A stretch of DNA of 64,000 nucleotides from Pseudomonas vanderleydeniana (lineage in GTDB: Bacteria; Pseudomonadota; Gammaproteobacteria; Pseudomonadales; Pseudomonadaceae): NCBI RefSeq assembly GCF_014268755.2, contig NZ_CP077093.1, forward strand, positions 5,112,501-5,176,500, in the 5' to 3' direction. The position numbers and the translations under genes were made by a program. The notes below the pieces were generated by a model, which saw only the letters and a program-made list of their open reading frames with translations, made no database searches and was not told the origin of the DNA. Below, piece by piece: positions 1 to 8,097 of this stretch; within the stretch, counting starts at the first letter, position 1; every line of letters begins with the position of its first letter.

Positions 1-305
1 GCATTGCCCACGCCGGCAGCACCTTGCTCACCCCGGCGCTGATCCCCGCCGCCCTCGGCGTAGCCATCCTCTCCACCGCCCTGCCCTATAGCCTGGAAAT
101 GGTCGCACTGACCCGCATCCCTGCACGCACCTTCGGCACCCTGATGAGCATCGAGCCGGCCTTCGGTGCCCTCTCCGGCCTGCTGTTTCTCGGCGAGTAC
201 CTGTCCCTGGCACAGTGGCTGGCAATCGCCTGCATCATCTGTGCCTCCATCGGTGCAACGCTAACCTTGCGCAGCGAGCCCAAGCCGGTAATCGCGACGG
301 ATTGA
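1..305 (+). CDS. rhtA: RhtA-like EamA/DMT exporter, C-terminal part
   Basis: Only the last ~100 codons are present; the gene starts before the window. The frame stays open from base 3. The residues form the last membrane segments of an EamA/DMT transporter, with the stretches RTFGTLMSIEPAFGA and FLGEYLSLAQWLA, which closely resemble the second EamA repeat of RhtA, the inner-membrane threonine/homoserine exporter. The protein ends in a short charged tail. Function is assigned from family resemblance; the substrate is inferred. About 170 bp follow before the next gene, with no clear terminator. Confidence 0.8.
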   Translation, partial: IAHAGSTLLTPALIPAALGVAILSTALPYSLEMVALTRIPARTFGTLMSIEPAFGALSGLLFLGEYLSLAQWLAIACIICASIGATLTLRSEPKPVIATD

Positions 306-475
306 TACAACACGTGACGTTACTCTGGCATTTGTCGCGCAAATAAGACATGTTTACGTCTAACTCAATGCCAGCCTTGATAAATTTGGATGGGGCGCCC
401 AGGGAAGAAACAGGCAGGCACGAAAGAAGCCAAACTCGGGCAGTTTGATCCGGGGGCTGGAGATTAAGGACAGTA

Positions 476-754
476 ATGAAGCATCTTTTGATTGTCTTGG
501 CAGTACTCGCCGTCGCCGGTTGTGCCGCGACCTCCAAACCCATCAAGCATGGCAAGCGGGGCCTGCACATCAACTGCTCGGGGCTGACGTCCTCCTGGGA
601 CAAGTGCTACACCAAGGCCGCCAACTCCTGCAGCGACAAGGGCTACAAGATCATCGCCAAGTCGGGTGATGCCGTCGAGGATCCAGGTGACTACCCGTTC
701 GGCCTCAACCCAGCAGGCTACACCAGCCGCAGCATGATCATCATCTGCAAGTAG
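476..754 (+). CDS. Small cysteine-containing lipoprotein, unknown function
   Basis: A 92-aa protein with a short signal peptide ending in the lipobox LAVAGC, so it should be acylated at Cys16 and membrane anchored. The mature part is basic and has four further cysteines (in NCSG, DKCY, NSCS and the C-terminal IICK), which could form disulfides in the periplasm. AAGGA lies 5 bases before the ATG. It stands alone and converges on the tetR gene, with only 10 bp between the two stops. I recognise no named family beyond a conserved Pseudomonas-type lipoprotein. Confidence 0.8.
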   Translation: MKHLLIVLAVLAVAGCAATSKPIKHGKRGLHINCSGLTSSWDKCYTKAANSCSDKGYKIIAKSGDAVEDPGDYPFGLNPAGYTSRSMIIICK

Positions 755-764
755 GCTGCGGCCA

Positions 765-1334
765 TCACTGTGGGGATGACTGCCCGATCTGGCGGCTGAT
801 TTCATCGTGGCTCGATTTCAGTACCTGACGCTGCAATGCCGGCGTCGACATCATGCGCGCCACCACCAGCGCCCCCACGCACTGGGACAGGATCGACCAC
901 GCCAGGCTCTCGCTCCCCAGCGCCTGCGCCCAACGTTGCTGCAGCCGGCACATCCAGTCCTCGGCCCGCTCACGCACCGCCATCTCGGCCCGGGCGATTT
1001 CCGCCCCCAGTGCCGGCAACGCACAGCCATCCTCCGCCTGCTCGACATGACTCATGCTCAGGTACAGCTTCAGACAGCGCTCGAGCTGCGCAAGGCTCGG
1101 CTGCCCCTCCCCGCCCAACCGAGCCAGGCTTTGGCTCAACTCCCGCTCGACAATGGCACCGAACAACTCGTCCTTGGACGAGAAATGCCCATAGAACGCA
1201 CCGCCACTGAGTCCGATGGCTTTCATCAACCCATCCACGCCAATGGAGGCAAAACCTGATCGTTTCGCCGACGACGCACTGCTTTGCAGCAGGCGCTCGC
1301 GGGTTTCCTGTTTGTGGCTGAGCGAATAACGCAT
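765..1334 (-). CDS. TetR/AcrR family repressor
   Basis: A 189-aa regulator. The N-terminal TetR helix-turn-helix (about residues 10-55) includes GFASIGVDGLMKAIGLSGGAF followed by YGHFSSKDEL, the usual recognition-helix signature. The C-terminal ligand domain is helical and contains two Cys. The reading frame stays open far upstream, but translation must start at MRYS because the SDR gene occupies the other strand. It is divergent from the SDR gene, and the 93-bp gap holds two AACG-type near palindromes, so it probably represses itself and the SDR/isomerase pair. The inducer is unknown. Confidence 0.88.
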   Translation of the reverse strand: MRYSLSHKQETRERLLQSSASSAKRSGFASIGVDGLMKAIGLSGGAFYGHFSSKDELFGAIVERELSQSLARLGGEGQPSLAQLERCLKLYLSMSHVEQAEDGCALPALGAEIARAEMAVRERAEDWMCRLQQRWAQALGSESLAWSILSQCVGALVVARMMSTPALQRQVLKSSHDEISRQIGQSSPQ

Positions 1335-1380
1335 GGTGCGGTTCCTGTTCCCGATCTTGACGCTTACCGGATCGTAGCAT

Positions 1381-1405
1381 AACGTTCGTTTAGTTAACGA
1401 TCGTT
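1381..1405. promoter_or_regulatory. Probable TetR operator pair
   Basis: AACGTTCGTT at 1381-1390 and the perfect palindrome AACGATCGTT at 1396-1405 lie 15 bp apart, centre to centre, in the tetR/SDR divergent gap. Tandem near-identical palindromes between a TetR gene and its divergent target are typical operators. Binding is inferred. Confidence 0.65.
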
Positions 1406-1427
1406 TACCTATAGAGCGAGACTGACC

Positions 1428-2168
1428 ATGACTACAGCCAACAACCACAAGAAAGTCGTGCTGGTCGTCGGAGCCGGCGACGCCACCGGAGGCGCCATCG
1501 CCAAGCGTTTCGCCAGCGAGGGCTTCGTCGCCTGCGTGACCCGACGCAGTGCCGACAAGCTGCAACCACTGGTCGACAGCATCCGGCAGGCCGGCGGCGA
1601 GGCCCACGGCTTCGCCTGCGATGCCCGCAAGGAAGAAGAGGTGGTCGCGTTGATCGAGCAGATCGAAACGCAGATCGGTCCGATCGAAGCCTTCGTCTTC
1701 AACATCGGCGCCAACGTGCCGTGCAGCATCCTCGAGGAGACTGCCCGCAAGTATTTCAAGATCTGGGAGATGGCCTGCTTCTCCGGCTTTCTCAATGCCC
1801 GTGAAGTCGCCCGACGCATGGTCACCCGCCAGCGCGGTACCATCCTGTTTACCGGAGCCACCGCCGGCCTGCGCGGAGCCGCCGGGTTTGCCGCATTCGC
1901 CGGCGCCAAGCACGGCATTCGGGCCCTGGCGCAAAGCATGGCGCGGGAACTGGGACCACTGAACATTCATGTGGCCCACGTGGTGGTCGACGGCGCCATC
2001 GACACCGACTTCATCCGTACCAGCTTCCCGGAGAAGTACGCTCTCAAGGACCAGGACGGCATCCTCGACCCCGCGCATATCGCCGAGAACTACTGGTACC
2101 TGCACAACCAGCCACGGGACGCCTGGACCTTCGAACTCGACCTGCGGCCCTGGAACGAACGCTGGTAA
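1428..2168 (+). CDS. SDR family oxidoreductase-like protein
   Basis: A 246-aa Rossmann-fold short-chain dehydrogenase/reductase. The nucleotide-binding loop VVGAGDATGGAIA is near residues 12-24, the NIGA (NNAG-type) motif near residue 90, and the central motif TGATAG near residue 145. The catalytic YxxxK is altered: the codons read AAFAGAK, with Phe in place of Tyr, so a classical dehydrogenase reaction is doubtful. It probably forms an operon with the DsbA-like gene 36 bp downstream and is likely repressed by the divergent TetR protein. Substrate unknown. Confidence 0.85.
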   Translation: MTTANNHKKVVLVVGAGDATGGAIAKRFASEGFVACVTRRSADKLQPLVDSIRQAGGEAHGFACDARKEEEVVALIEQIETQIGPIEAFVFNIGANVPCSILEETARKYFKIWEMACFSGFLNAREVARRMVTRQRGTILFTGATAGLRGAAGFAAFAGAKHGIRALAQSMARELGPLNIHVAHVVVDGAIDTDFIRTSFPEKYALKDQDGILDPAHIAENYWYLHNQPRDAWTFELDLRPWNERW

Positions 2169-2204
2169 GCTCCTCCCCACGACAACAACAAGGATGCTTC
2201 ATCC

Positions 2205-2801
2205 ATGAAAAGAAACGTCGAGTTCTATTTCGATCTGGGCAGCCCCGCCTCCTACCTCGCCTACACCCAGTTGCCCGGGCTCTGCGCGCAGGCCGATGCC
2301 GAGCTGGTGTACCAGCCGATGCTGCTGGGCGGGATCTTCAAGGCTACCGGCAATGCCTCCCCCGCGGAGATTCCAGCCAAGGGGCGCTACATGATCCAGG
2401 ATCTGACCCGCTACGCCCAACGCTATGGCGTGCCATTTCGCTTCAACCCGTACTTTCCGATCAACACATTGCTGCTGATGCGGGCAACCACCGGCGTGCA
2501 ACTGCGCCAACCCGAACGGTTCGTCCCCTTCGTCGATGCGTTGTATCGCGCACTGTGGGTCGATGGACGCAACCTGAATGATCCCGGCACGGTCGCGCAG
2601 GTGTTGGCGGAGCATGGCTTCGATCCGCAGCAGGTCATGGCACTGACCCAGGACGAAGAGGTCAAGCATGCCTTGAGGGAAAAGACCGAACTGGCCTTGC
2701 AGCGTGGCGTGTTTGGCGCACCGAGCCTATTCGTCGGCGAACAGCTGTTCTTCGGGCAGGACCGCCTCGAGTTCGTCCGCGAAGCGCTGGCCGCGACCTG
2801 A
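2205..2801 (+). CDS. 2-hydroxychromene-2-carboxylate isomerase / DsbA-like thioredoxin-fold protein
   Basis: A 198-aa protein that begins VEFYFDLGSPASYLA, the N-terminal motif of the HCCA isomerase / kappa-class GST family, with Ser in the position of the DsbA active-site Cys. The C-terminal segment RGVFGAPSLFVGEQLFFGQDR carries the cis-Pro loop and the binding motif typical of the family. Members are GSH-dependent isomerases in aromatic catabolism, but many are uncharacterised. It follows the SDR gene closely (AAGGA upstream of the ATG) and is probably co-transcribed; the pair may act on a xenobiotic or aromatic compound. Confidence 0.85.
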   Translation: MKRNVEFYFDLGSPASYLAYTQLPGLCAQADAELVYQPMLLGGIFKATGNASPAEIPAKGRYMIQDLTRYAQRYGVPFRFNPYFPINTLLLMRATTGVQLRQPERFVPFVDALYRALWVDGRNLNDPGTVAQVLAEHGFDPQQVMALTQDEEVKHALREKTELALQRGVFGAPSLFVGEQLFFGQDRLEFVREALAAT

Positions 2802-2822
2802 CAAATCGTTCTCGCCGCCAAA

Positions 2823-2850
2823 AACCGTGCCCCCTGGCGAGGGCACGGTT
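2823..2850 (-). terminator. Rho-independent terminator of the aminopeptidase gene
   Basis: A 10-bp stem, AACCGTGCCC at 2823-2832 pairing with 2841-2850, with an 8-base loop. On the minus strand a T run (2819-2824) follows, so it ends the leftward aminopeptidase transcript. It may also stop the rightward SDR/isomerase transcript, but there is no T run in that direction. Confidence 0.75.
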
Positions 2851-2855
2851 CACCT

Positions 2856-4664
2856 TCAGATCGCCGCAGTACGGGTGTTCAACCACTCCAGCGCCGCACC
2901 ACCGAGCAACGGACTCAGCCGCTCACGCACCTCGGCATGGTAACCGTTGAACCAGTCGCGCTCTTCCTGCGTCAGCAGGGCAGGCTCCAGACAACGGGTA
3001 TCGATCGGGCACAGGGTCAGGGTTTCGAATCGCAGGAACTCACCGAACTCGCTCTCGCCCGCTTCACGGTTCATTGCCAGGTTCTCGATACGCACCCCCC
3101 ACCGGCCCGGACGGTAGGTGCCCGGCTCGATCGAAGTGATCATCCCCGGCTGCATCGCCGTCTGCGGCGCCGCGACCGCCTGGTAGGCGATCACCTGCGG
3201 ACCTTCGTGAACGTTGAGGAAATAGCCGACGCCATGGCCGGTACCATGCCCGTAGTTGACGTTGTCAGCCCAGATCGGCGCGCGGGCGATGGCGTCGAGC
3301 AGCGGCGAAAGAATGCCGCGCGGAAAGCGTGCCCGGGACAGGGCGATCACCCCCTTGAGTACCCGTGTACAGTCAGCCTTCTGCTCGGCGCTTGGCGTGC
3401 CGACCGGAACCATCCGGGTGATATCGGTGGTGCCGCCCAGGTACTGGCCGCCAGAGTCGATCAACAGCAGGCCGTCGCCCTCGATCACCGCATGTTCCTG
3501 CTCGGTCGCGTGATAGTGCGGCATCGCGCCATTGGCATTGAACGCGGCGATGGTGTTGAAGCTCAGGGACACGTAGTCGGGACGACGAGCCCGAGCGGCG
3601 GTCAGTTTCTCGTCGATGGTCAGTTCGGTAACCCGCTCGCGTCCCAGCGCCGTCTCCAGCCAGGCGAAGAATTCGCACAAGGCAGCGCCATCCTGTTCCA
3701 TGGCCTGGCGAATATGCACCGCATCGTCCAGGCTCTTGCGCGACTTGGCCAGGGTGGTCGGATTCAACCCCTCCACCAGCTTGACCTCGGCGCCCAGGTT
3801 GTCCAGCAGGCCGCTGGTGACACGGGCCGGATCGACCAGCAGGCTGGAACCGGCCGGCACGGCCGCCAGGGCCGCCGCGATCTCGGCGTAGTCACGCAGA
3901 GTCACGCCATCGCGCTTGAGGATCTGCACCAGCTCGGCATTGACCTTGTCCAGGGCGACGAACAGCGTGGCCTGCTGCTGGCTGACCAGGGCGAAGGAAA
4001 CGAACACCGGGTTGAACGACACATCAGCGCCACGCAGATTGAACAGCCAGGCGATGTCGTCCAGGGTCGCGATGAAATGCCAGTCGGCACCACGGTTTTT
4101 CAGTTCTTCGCGCAATTGCGCCAGCTTCTCGCCGCGGCTGACGGTCGCCTGCGGTGGCAGGTGCTCGTAGACAGGCTGGTTCGGCAATACCGGCCGGTCT
4201 TCCCAGACCTGCTGCAGCAGGTCGGTGTCGGTACGCAGGCGAGCACCACGGGCCTGCAGTTTTTCGCCCAGCGTACGCGCCGAAGCCAGCGCCATCACGG
4301 CGCCGTCGACCGCGACCACGCCGCCTTGCGGCGTCTGCTCGGCCAGCCACTCCAGCGGCCCGGGTTGCCCCGGCTGCAGCTTGACCAGCTCGATGCCGCT
4401 GCCGCCCAGTTCCTTGGTCGCCTGCTCCCAGTAGCGGCTGTCAGCCCAGACCCCGGCGAACTGCGCCGTGACAATCAGGGTACCGACCGAACCATGGAAG
4501 CCCGACAGCCACTGCCGCCCTTGCCAGTACGCCGGCAGGTACTCGGACAGGTGCGGGTCGGCCGATGGCACCAGCAAGGCGTGGATGCCCTCGCGCTTCA
4601 TCAGCTCGCGGGTGCGCGCCAGGCGCTGGGGTACGGTTCCCTGACTCGAGGTCTGCGTGCTCAT
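2856..4664 (-). CDS. Xaa-Pro aminopeptidase (M24B family)
   Basis: A 602-aa cytosolic metallopeptidase of the three-domain APP1 type. Two creatinase-N-like domains (about 10-310) precede the pita-bread M24 catalytic domain. The metal ligands are all visible: Asp403 (LLIDSGG), Asp414 (TTDITR), His477 (GHGTGHG), Glu513 (SIEPG) and Glu527 (RIENL). It removes N-terminal residues preceding proline. Two ATGs are adjacent; the second (4664) lies 5 bases after AGGAG and is preferred. It is divergent from nothing obvious; the cysteine desulfurase gene lies 58 bp upstream on the same strand. Confidence 0.93.
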   Translation of the reverse strand: MSTQTSSQGTVPQRLARTRELMKREGIHALLVPSADPHLSEYLPAYWQGRQWLSGFHGSVGTLIVTAQFAGVWADSRYWEQATKELGGSGIELVKLQPGQPGPLEWLAEQTPQGGVVAVDGAVMALASARTLGEKLQARGARLRTDTDLLQQVWEDRPVLPNQPVYEHLPPQATVSRGEKLAQLREELKNRGADWHFIATLDDIAWLFNLRGADVSFNPVFVSFALVSQQQATLFVALDKVNAELVQILKRDGVTLRDYAEIAAALAAVPAGSSLLVDPARVTSGLLDNLGAEVKLVEGLNPTTLAKSRKSLDDAVHIRQAMEQDGAALCEFFAWLETALGRERVTELTIDEKLTAARARRPDYVSLSFNTIAAFNANGAMPHYHATEQEHAVIEGDGLLLIDSGGQYLGGTTDITRMVPVGTPSAEQKADCTRVLKGVIALSRARFPRGILSPLLDAIARAPIWADNVNYGHGTGHGVGYFLNVHEGPQVIAYQAVAAPQTAMQPGMITSIEPGTYRPGRWGVRIENLAMNREAGESEFGEFLRFETLTLCPIDTRCLEPALLTQEERDWFNGYHAEVRERLSPLLGGAALEWLNTRTAAI

Positions 4665-4722
4665 CATGTCTCCTGCTACTCACGGGTTTAATTGTTATCC
4701 GGCGCTGATGATGGATCAGCGC

Positions 4723-5892
4723 TCACGACGGGGCAACTGCCCAGAACGGTGCCGGGGCACTGGTGCAGGCCTTGATTGCCGCAGCCGCGCGGTCGACATC
4801 CTGCTCACGGGTGAAGCGCCCCAGGCTCAGGCGGATGGTGCGGGCCGCGGAGCCGGCATCATGTCCCAGGGCCAGCAGCACGTGGGACGGCGCATTGCTC
4901 GCCGAATTGCACGCCGACGTGGCTGAATAGGCCAGCGACTGGCTGAGCTGTGCAGCATTGAACGAGCCTTCGGCGAAGGTCAGGCTCAGGGTGTGGGGAA
5001 TGCGCTGACTGGCACTGCCATTCAGGCGCAGGCCCGGGATATCCGCCAGCTGGTCGAGCAGACGCTGGCGCAACACGCGGATATGCGCCAGCTCCTCCTC
5101 GAACGCCTCATTGGCCAGGGCAAAGGCGCTGCCCATGCCGGCGATCTGGTGCGTCGCCAGGGTGCCCGAGCGCAAGCCGCCCTCATGGCCGCCACCGTGG
5201 ATCTGCGCGCTCACGCCCTGTCGGGCACGAGGCCCGACGTACAACGCGCCGATGCCCTTGGGTCCATACAGCTTGTGGGCCGAGAACGACATCAGGTCGA
5301 CCGGCCACTCGTTCAGGTCGATGAGCACCTTGCCAGCGCCCTGGGCCGCATCCACATGAAACAGCGCACCGTGCTCGCGAACCCGCCGGCCGATGGCGCA
5401 CACATCATTGAGGGTACCCAGCTCGTTGTTCACCAGCATCAGCGAGACCAGGAACGTGTCCTTGCGCAAGGCCCCCGCAACCATCTGCGCGGTAATCAGC
5501 CCTTCGGCATCCGGCTCCAGCCAGGTCACCTCGACCCCGCTTTCCTCCAGTTGCCGGGCGGTATCGAGGACCGCCTTGTGCTCGATCCGGCTGGTGACCA
5601 CATGCCCACCCATCGAACCGCGGGCCTGGGCCACGCCCTTGAGGGCCAGGTTGTTCGATTCGGTGGCACCGGAGGTCCAGACGATCTGCTCGGCTGCGGC
5701 CCCCACCAGGCTCGCCACCTGCTGCCGGGCCAGCTCGACGGTCTGCCGGGCACGTTGGCCAAAGGCATGGGAGCTGGAGGCAGGGTTGCCGAAGTTGCCC
5801 GAGAAACCCAGGCACTCGACCATGACCTGGATGACCCGCTCGTCCACCGGAGTCGTGGCAGCGTAGTCGAAATACAAAGGAAGTTGATTCAT
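4723..5892 (-). CDS. IscS-like class V aminotransferase / cysteine desulfurase
   Basis: A 389-aa PLP enzyme of fold type I. Visible elements are the N-terminal YFDYAATTPVD, His104 in the SRIEHKA loop that stacks on PLP, the cofactor-binding Lys207 (SFSAHKLYGPKG) and the sulfur-accepting Cys328 in the SACNSAS loop. It is a group I desulfurase by length and by the extended Cys loop. It would give alanine plus persulfide sulfur from cysteine. It is not beside any isc or suf gene, so it is probably an accessory desulfurase rather than the housekeeping IscS. Confidence 0.85.
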   Translation of the reverse strand: MNQLPLYFDYAATTPVDERVIQVMVECLGFSGNFGNPASSSHAFGQRARQTVELARQQVASLVGAAAEQIVWTSGATESNNLALKGVAQARGSMGGHVVTSRIEHKAVLDTARQLEESGVEVTWLEPDAEGLITAQMVAGALRKDTFLVSLMLVNNELGTLNDVCAIGRRVREHGALFHVDAAQGAGKVLIDLNEWPVDLMSFSAHKLYGPKGIGALYVGPRARQGVSAQIHGGGHEGGLRSGTLATHQIAGMGSAFALANEAFEEELAHIRVLRQRLLDQLADIPGLRLNGSASQRIPHTLSLTFAEGSFNAAQLSQSLAYSATSACNSASNAPSHVLLALGHDAGSAARTIRLSLGRFTREQDVDRAAAAIKACTSAPAPFWAVAPS

Positions 5893-6110
5893 GGCAAAAG
5901 ACTCATAAAGCGTGTCCCGCGGATCGATCTCTCACTGCGTTCAGCGAACGTTGAACAGACAGCTGTACCCGATGGAAAACGATCAAGGAAAGATGACTTT
6001 CATGCAAAGTGCGTAGGAACGCTCCTGAAATCCAGCTTACCGCGCCGAGGGAGGTGTTGCGAGCACCCGAAGGCTCGCAACCGTGACAGAACGGATGATC
6101 CGCGTCTGTT

Positions 6111-6746
6111 TCAGCGGGACAGTTGCAGCACACTCTCATGGATCAGCGGATACAACGAAATCACCAGCAGCAGCGCCATCGCCAGGTTGAACAGGCGTAG
6201 CCAACGCGGCTCGCGCAGCACATTGCGCAGCAGGCTGCCGCACGCGGCCCAGAGACTCACCGAAGGCGCATTGATCAGGGCAAATACCGCGGCGATCACC
6301 AGTACGTTGCTGAAATAGCCCTGCAGCGGTGTGTAGGTACTGATCGCACCGACCGCCATCACCCAGGCCTTGGGATTGACCCACTGGAACGCCGCCGCAT
6401 TCCAGAAACCGAACGGCCGGCCCTGGCCCGGCTCGGTTTCGGAAACCGGTCCCGAGCCGGCGATTTTCCAGGCGAGATACAACAGGTAGGCACCCCCGAT
6501 GTAGCGCAGGGCCGTATAGAGCACCGGATAGGTCTCGAACACCGCGCCCAGGCCGAGGCCGACGGCCAGCACCAGGACAAAGAAGCCGCAGGAGATCCCC
6601 AGGATATGGGGAACGGAACGGTTGAAACCGAAGTTCACCCCGGAGGCCAGCAACAGGGTGTTGTTGGGACCGGGCGTCACGGAAGTCACCAGGGCGAACA
6701 GGGCAAAGCCCAGCAGGAGGTCGAACGAGAGAGTCATGGCGGGCAT
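6111..6746 (-). CDS. LysE/RhtB family amino-acid exporter
   Basis: A 211-aa inner-membrane protein with about six hydrophobic segments. The family signature SVTPGPNNTLLLASGVNFG follows the first membrane segment, and WVNPKAWVMAVGA is the usual central motif. LysE/RhtB proteins export amino acids or related metabolites; the substrate cannot be read from sequence. The gene is monocistronic, with about 218 bp to the desulfurase gene downstream, where I see only a small hairpin (6056-6081) without a T run. Confidence 0.88.
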   Translation of the reverse strand: MPAMTLSFDLLLGFALFALVTSVTPGPNNTLLLASGVNFGFNRSVPHILGISCGFFVLVLAVGLGLGAVFETYPVLYTALRYIGGAYLLYLAWKIAGSGPVSETEPGQGRPFGFWNAAAFQWVNPKAWVMAVGAISTYTPLQGYFSNVLVIAAVFALINAPSVSLWAACGSLLRNVLREPRWLRLFNLAMALLLVISLYPLIHESVLQLSR

Positions 6747-6842
6747 CCGGCAAGCGAGTCAGTCAGGCTCTCACCCTATCCCAGCGCCCCGTGGAAACTC
6801 AGGCACAGCTGCTGAAAACTTCGGCCAGTACAGTTTAAGGTT

Positions 6843-7112
6843 TCAGCCCTGATTTGAGCGTCTGTTACTGCCGCGATCGGCACTGATCTCACCCTGCTCG
6901 TCAAAGCCGTAGACCTGCTGGGGCTGGCCCATCAGTTCGGCTTTCTTGCGCTGGTATTCATCGAAGGACAGTCCGCGGCGGTTCAGCGCTTCAAGCGCCA
7001 ATTCCTTGGTTTCCTCGGCGGTATAGGGCCGCAGTTCCGGGGACGGATGGCTGGCGCAACCGGCCAGGACCGAAAGCAGTAAAAGCAGCAGGATCGCAGG
7101 TGAACGTTTCAT
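6843..7112 (-). CDS. Small lipoprotein, unknown function
   Basis: An 89-aa protein with a hydrophobic signal sequence ending in the lipobox SVLAGC (Cys19), giving a mature lipoprotein of about 70 residues. The mature part is hydrophilic, rich in Glu/Lys/Gln and Arg, with a predicted helix around EETKELALEALNRRGLS and a tyrosine-containing VYGFDEQGE segment. No enzyme motif is visible. It lies alone between the LysE gene and the sulfur island. Confidence 0.75.
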   Translation of the reverse strand: MKRSPAILLLLLLSVLAGCASHPSPELRPYTAEETKELALEALNRRGLSFDEYQRKKAELMGQPQQVYGFDEQGEISADRGSNRRSNQG

Positions 7113-7235
7113 GGGGTGACTCCCGAATGCCCGGTTTGAGTTGATGGATACAGGCTACCGGGCCGCCCCCACACCGCAGAAATCACCTCTCTCGATAGTC
7201 GCTATCGACCATTCATGCCTCCTGCGGCCAGACTC

Positions 7236-7292
7236 CTTTATATTCATAATAGATATATAAATATGGAAATACGTTCATTTACGGAATATCAG
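7236..7292. promoter_or_regulatory. AT-rich upstream region of msuEDC
   Basis: In the 412-bp gap before msuE this stretch is markedly AT-rich (TTTATATTCATAATAG and ATATATAAATATGG) in an otherwise GC-rich region. It lies 150-200 bp upstream of the sigma-54 promoter. CysB-type activators and IHF both use such DNA, and either would fit a sulfur-starvation operon, but no specific site can be assigned from sequence alone. The rest of the gap holds nothing I recognise. Confidence 0.4.
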
Positions 7293-7441
7293 AAAACCCG
7301 TACAACGGATCCAGGCGCTTGATCGATGTTGCCCGGGCAACTGTTCGCCAGCCAACAGTCGATCAACAAAACAGCCCGCCAGCCAGCACCCGGCCTTTCG
7401 TCGGAGCCGCCAGAAGCCCGTGAATACGGGGCCAGGGCGCC

Positions 7442-7457
7442 TGGTACAGGTCTTGCT
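7442..7457 (+). promoter_or_regulatory. Sigma-54 promoter of msuEDC
   Basis: TGGTACAGGTCTTGCT matches the -24/-12 consensus TGGCACG-N4-TTGCW, with GG and GC separated by exactly 10 bases. It ends 67 bp before the msuE ATG. The operon ends with a sigma-54 activator gene (sfnR), which supports the call. Confidence 0.75.
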
Positions 7458-7524
7458 CAAGCTCGTTCACCCGAGCCCGGCCACTGCCCTGCTCGCCCAG
7501 CAACTGTTTGAAAAGGAACCGATC

Positions 7525-8088
7525 ATGTCCCGTGCACTAAAAGTCGTTGCCCTCTCCGGCGGCCCCTACCGCCCCTCTCGCACCCTGGTGCTGACCCAGG
7601 CGCTGCTCGCCGAGCTGGCGCAACACCTGCACATCGAAAGCCGCCTGATCGAACTGACCGATATCGCCCGCCCCCTCGGCGCGGCGCTGTCACGTGCCGA
7701 GCTGAGTGCCGAGGTCGAGGCCGAGCTGCAAGCCATCGAACAGGCCGACCTGCTGATCGTTGCCTCGCCGGTCTACCGTGGCTCGTATCCAGGCCTGCTC
7801 AAGCACCTGTTCGACCTGGTCGACCTCAATGCGCTGATCGATACCCCGGTGCTGCTGGCGGCCACCGGTGGCAGCGAGCGCCATGCCCTGGTCCTGGATC
7901 ACCAACTGCGCCCGCTGTTCAGTTTCTTCCAGGCCCTGACCCTGCCCATCGGGGTCTATGCCAGCGAAGCCGACTTCGCCAACTACCAGATAACCAGCGA
8001 GCCCCTGAAGGCCCGCATCCGCCTTGCTGCAGAACGCGCCGCCCCCCTGTTCGGCGCCCACTCCAAGCATCTGCTGAAAACCGCCTAA
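7525..8088 (+). CDS. msuE: NAD(P)H-dependent FMN reductase MsuE
   Basis: A 187-aa flavodoxin-like FMN reductase of the SsuE/MsuE family, with the N-terminal KVVALSGGPYRPSRT loop that binds FMN phosphate, and IVASPVYRGSYPGLLKHLFD, the signature flavin-contacting region. It supplies FMNH2 to the monooxygenases encoded downstream. An in-frame upstream ATG at 7420 exists, but 7525 is preceded by AAAGGAA and matches the family start; the upstream start would also overlap the promoter. MsuD starts 9 bp after its stop. Confidence 0.92.
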   Translation: MSRALKVVALSGGPYRPSRTLVLTQALLAELAQHLHIESRLIELTDIARPLGAALSRAELSAEVEAELQAIEQADLLIVASPVYRGSYPGLLKHLFDLVDLNALIDTPVLLAATGGSERHALVLDHQLRPLFSFFQALTLPIGVYASEADFANYQITSEPLKARIRLAAERAAPLFGAHSKHLLKTA

Positions 8089-8097
8089 GGACTTGCC

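Noticed and set aside
1335..2180. Upstream extension of the tetR frame
   Set aside because: It runs through the SDR gene on the other strand; the TetR domain and MRYS start fix the real beginning at 1334.
2937..4691. A 584-codon frame antisense to the aminopeptidase
   Set aside because: Same reason; the aminopeptidase has all metal ligands and an SD.
6056..6081. Hairpin GTTGCGAGC/GCTCGCAAC after the LysE gene as a terminator
   Set aside because: No T run on either side; possible but unsupported.
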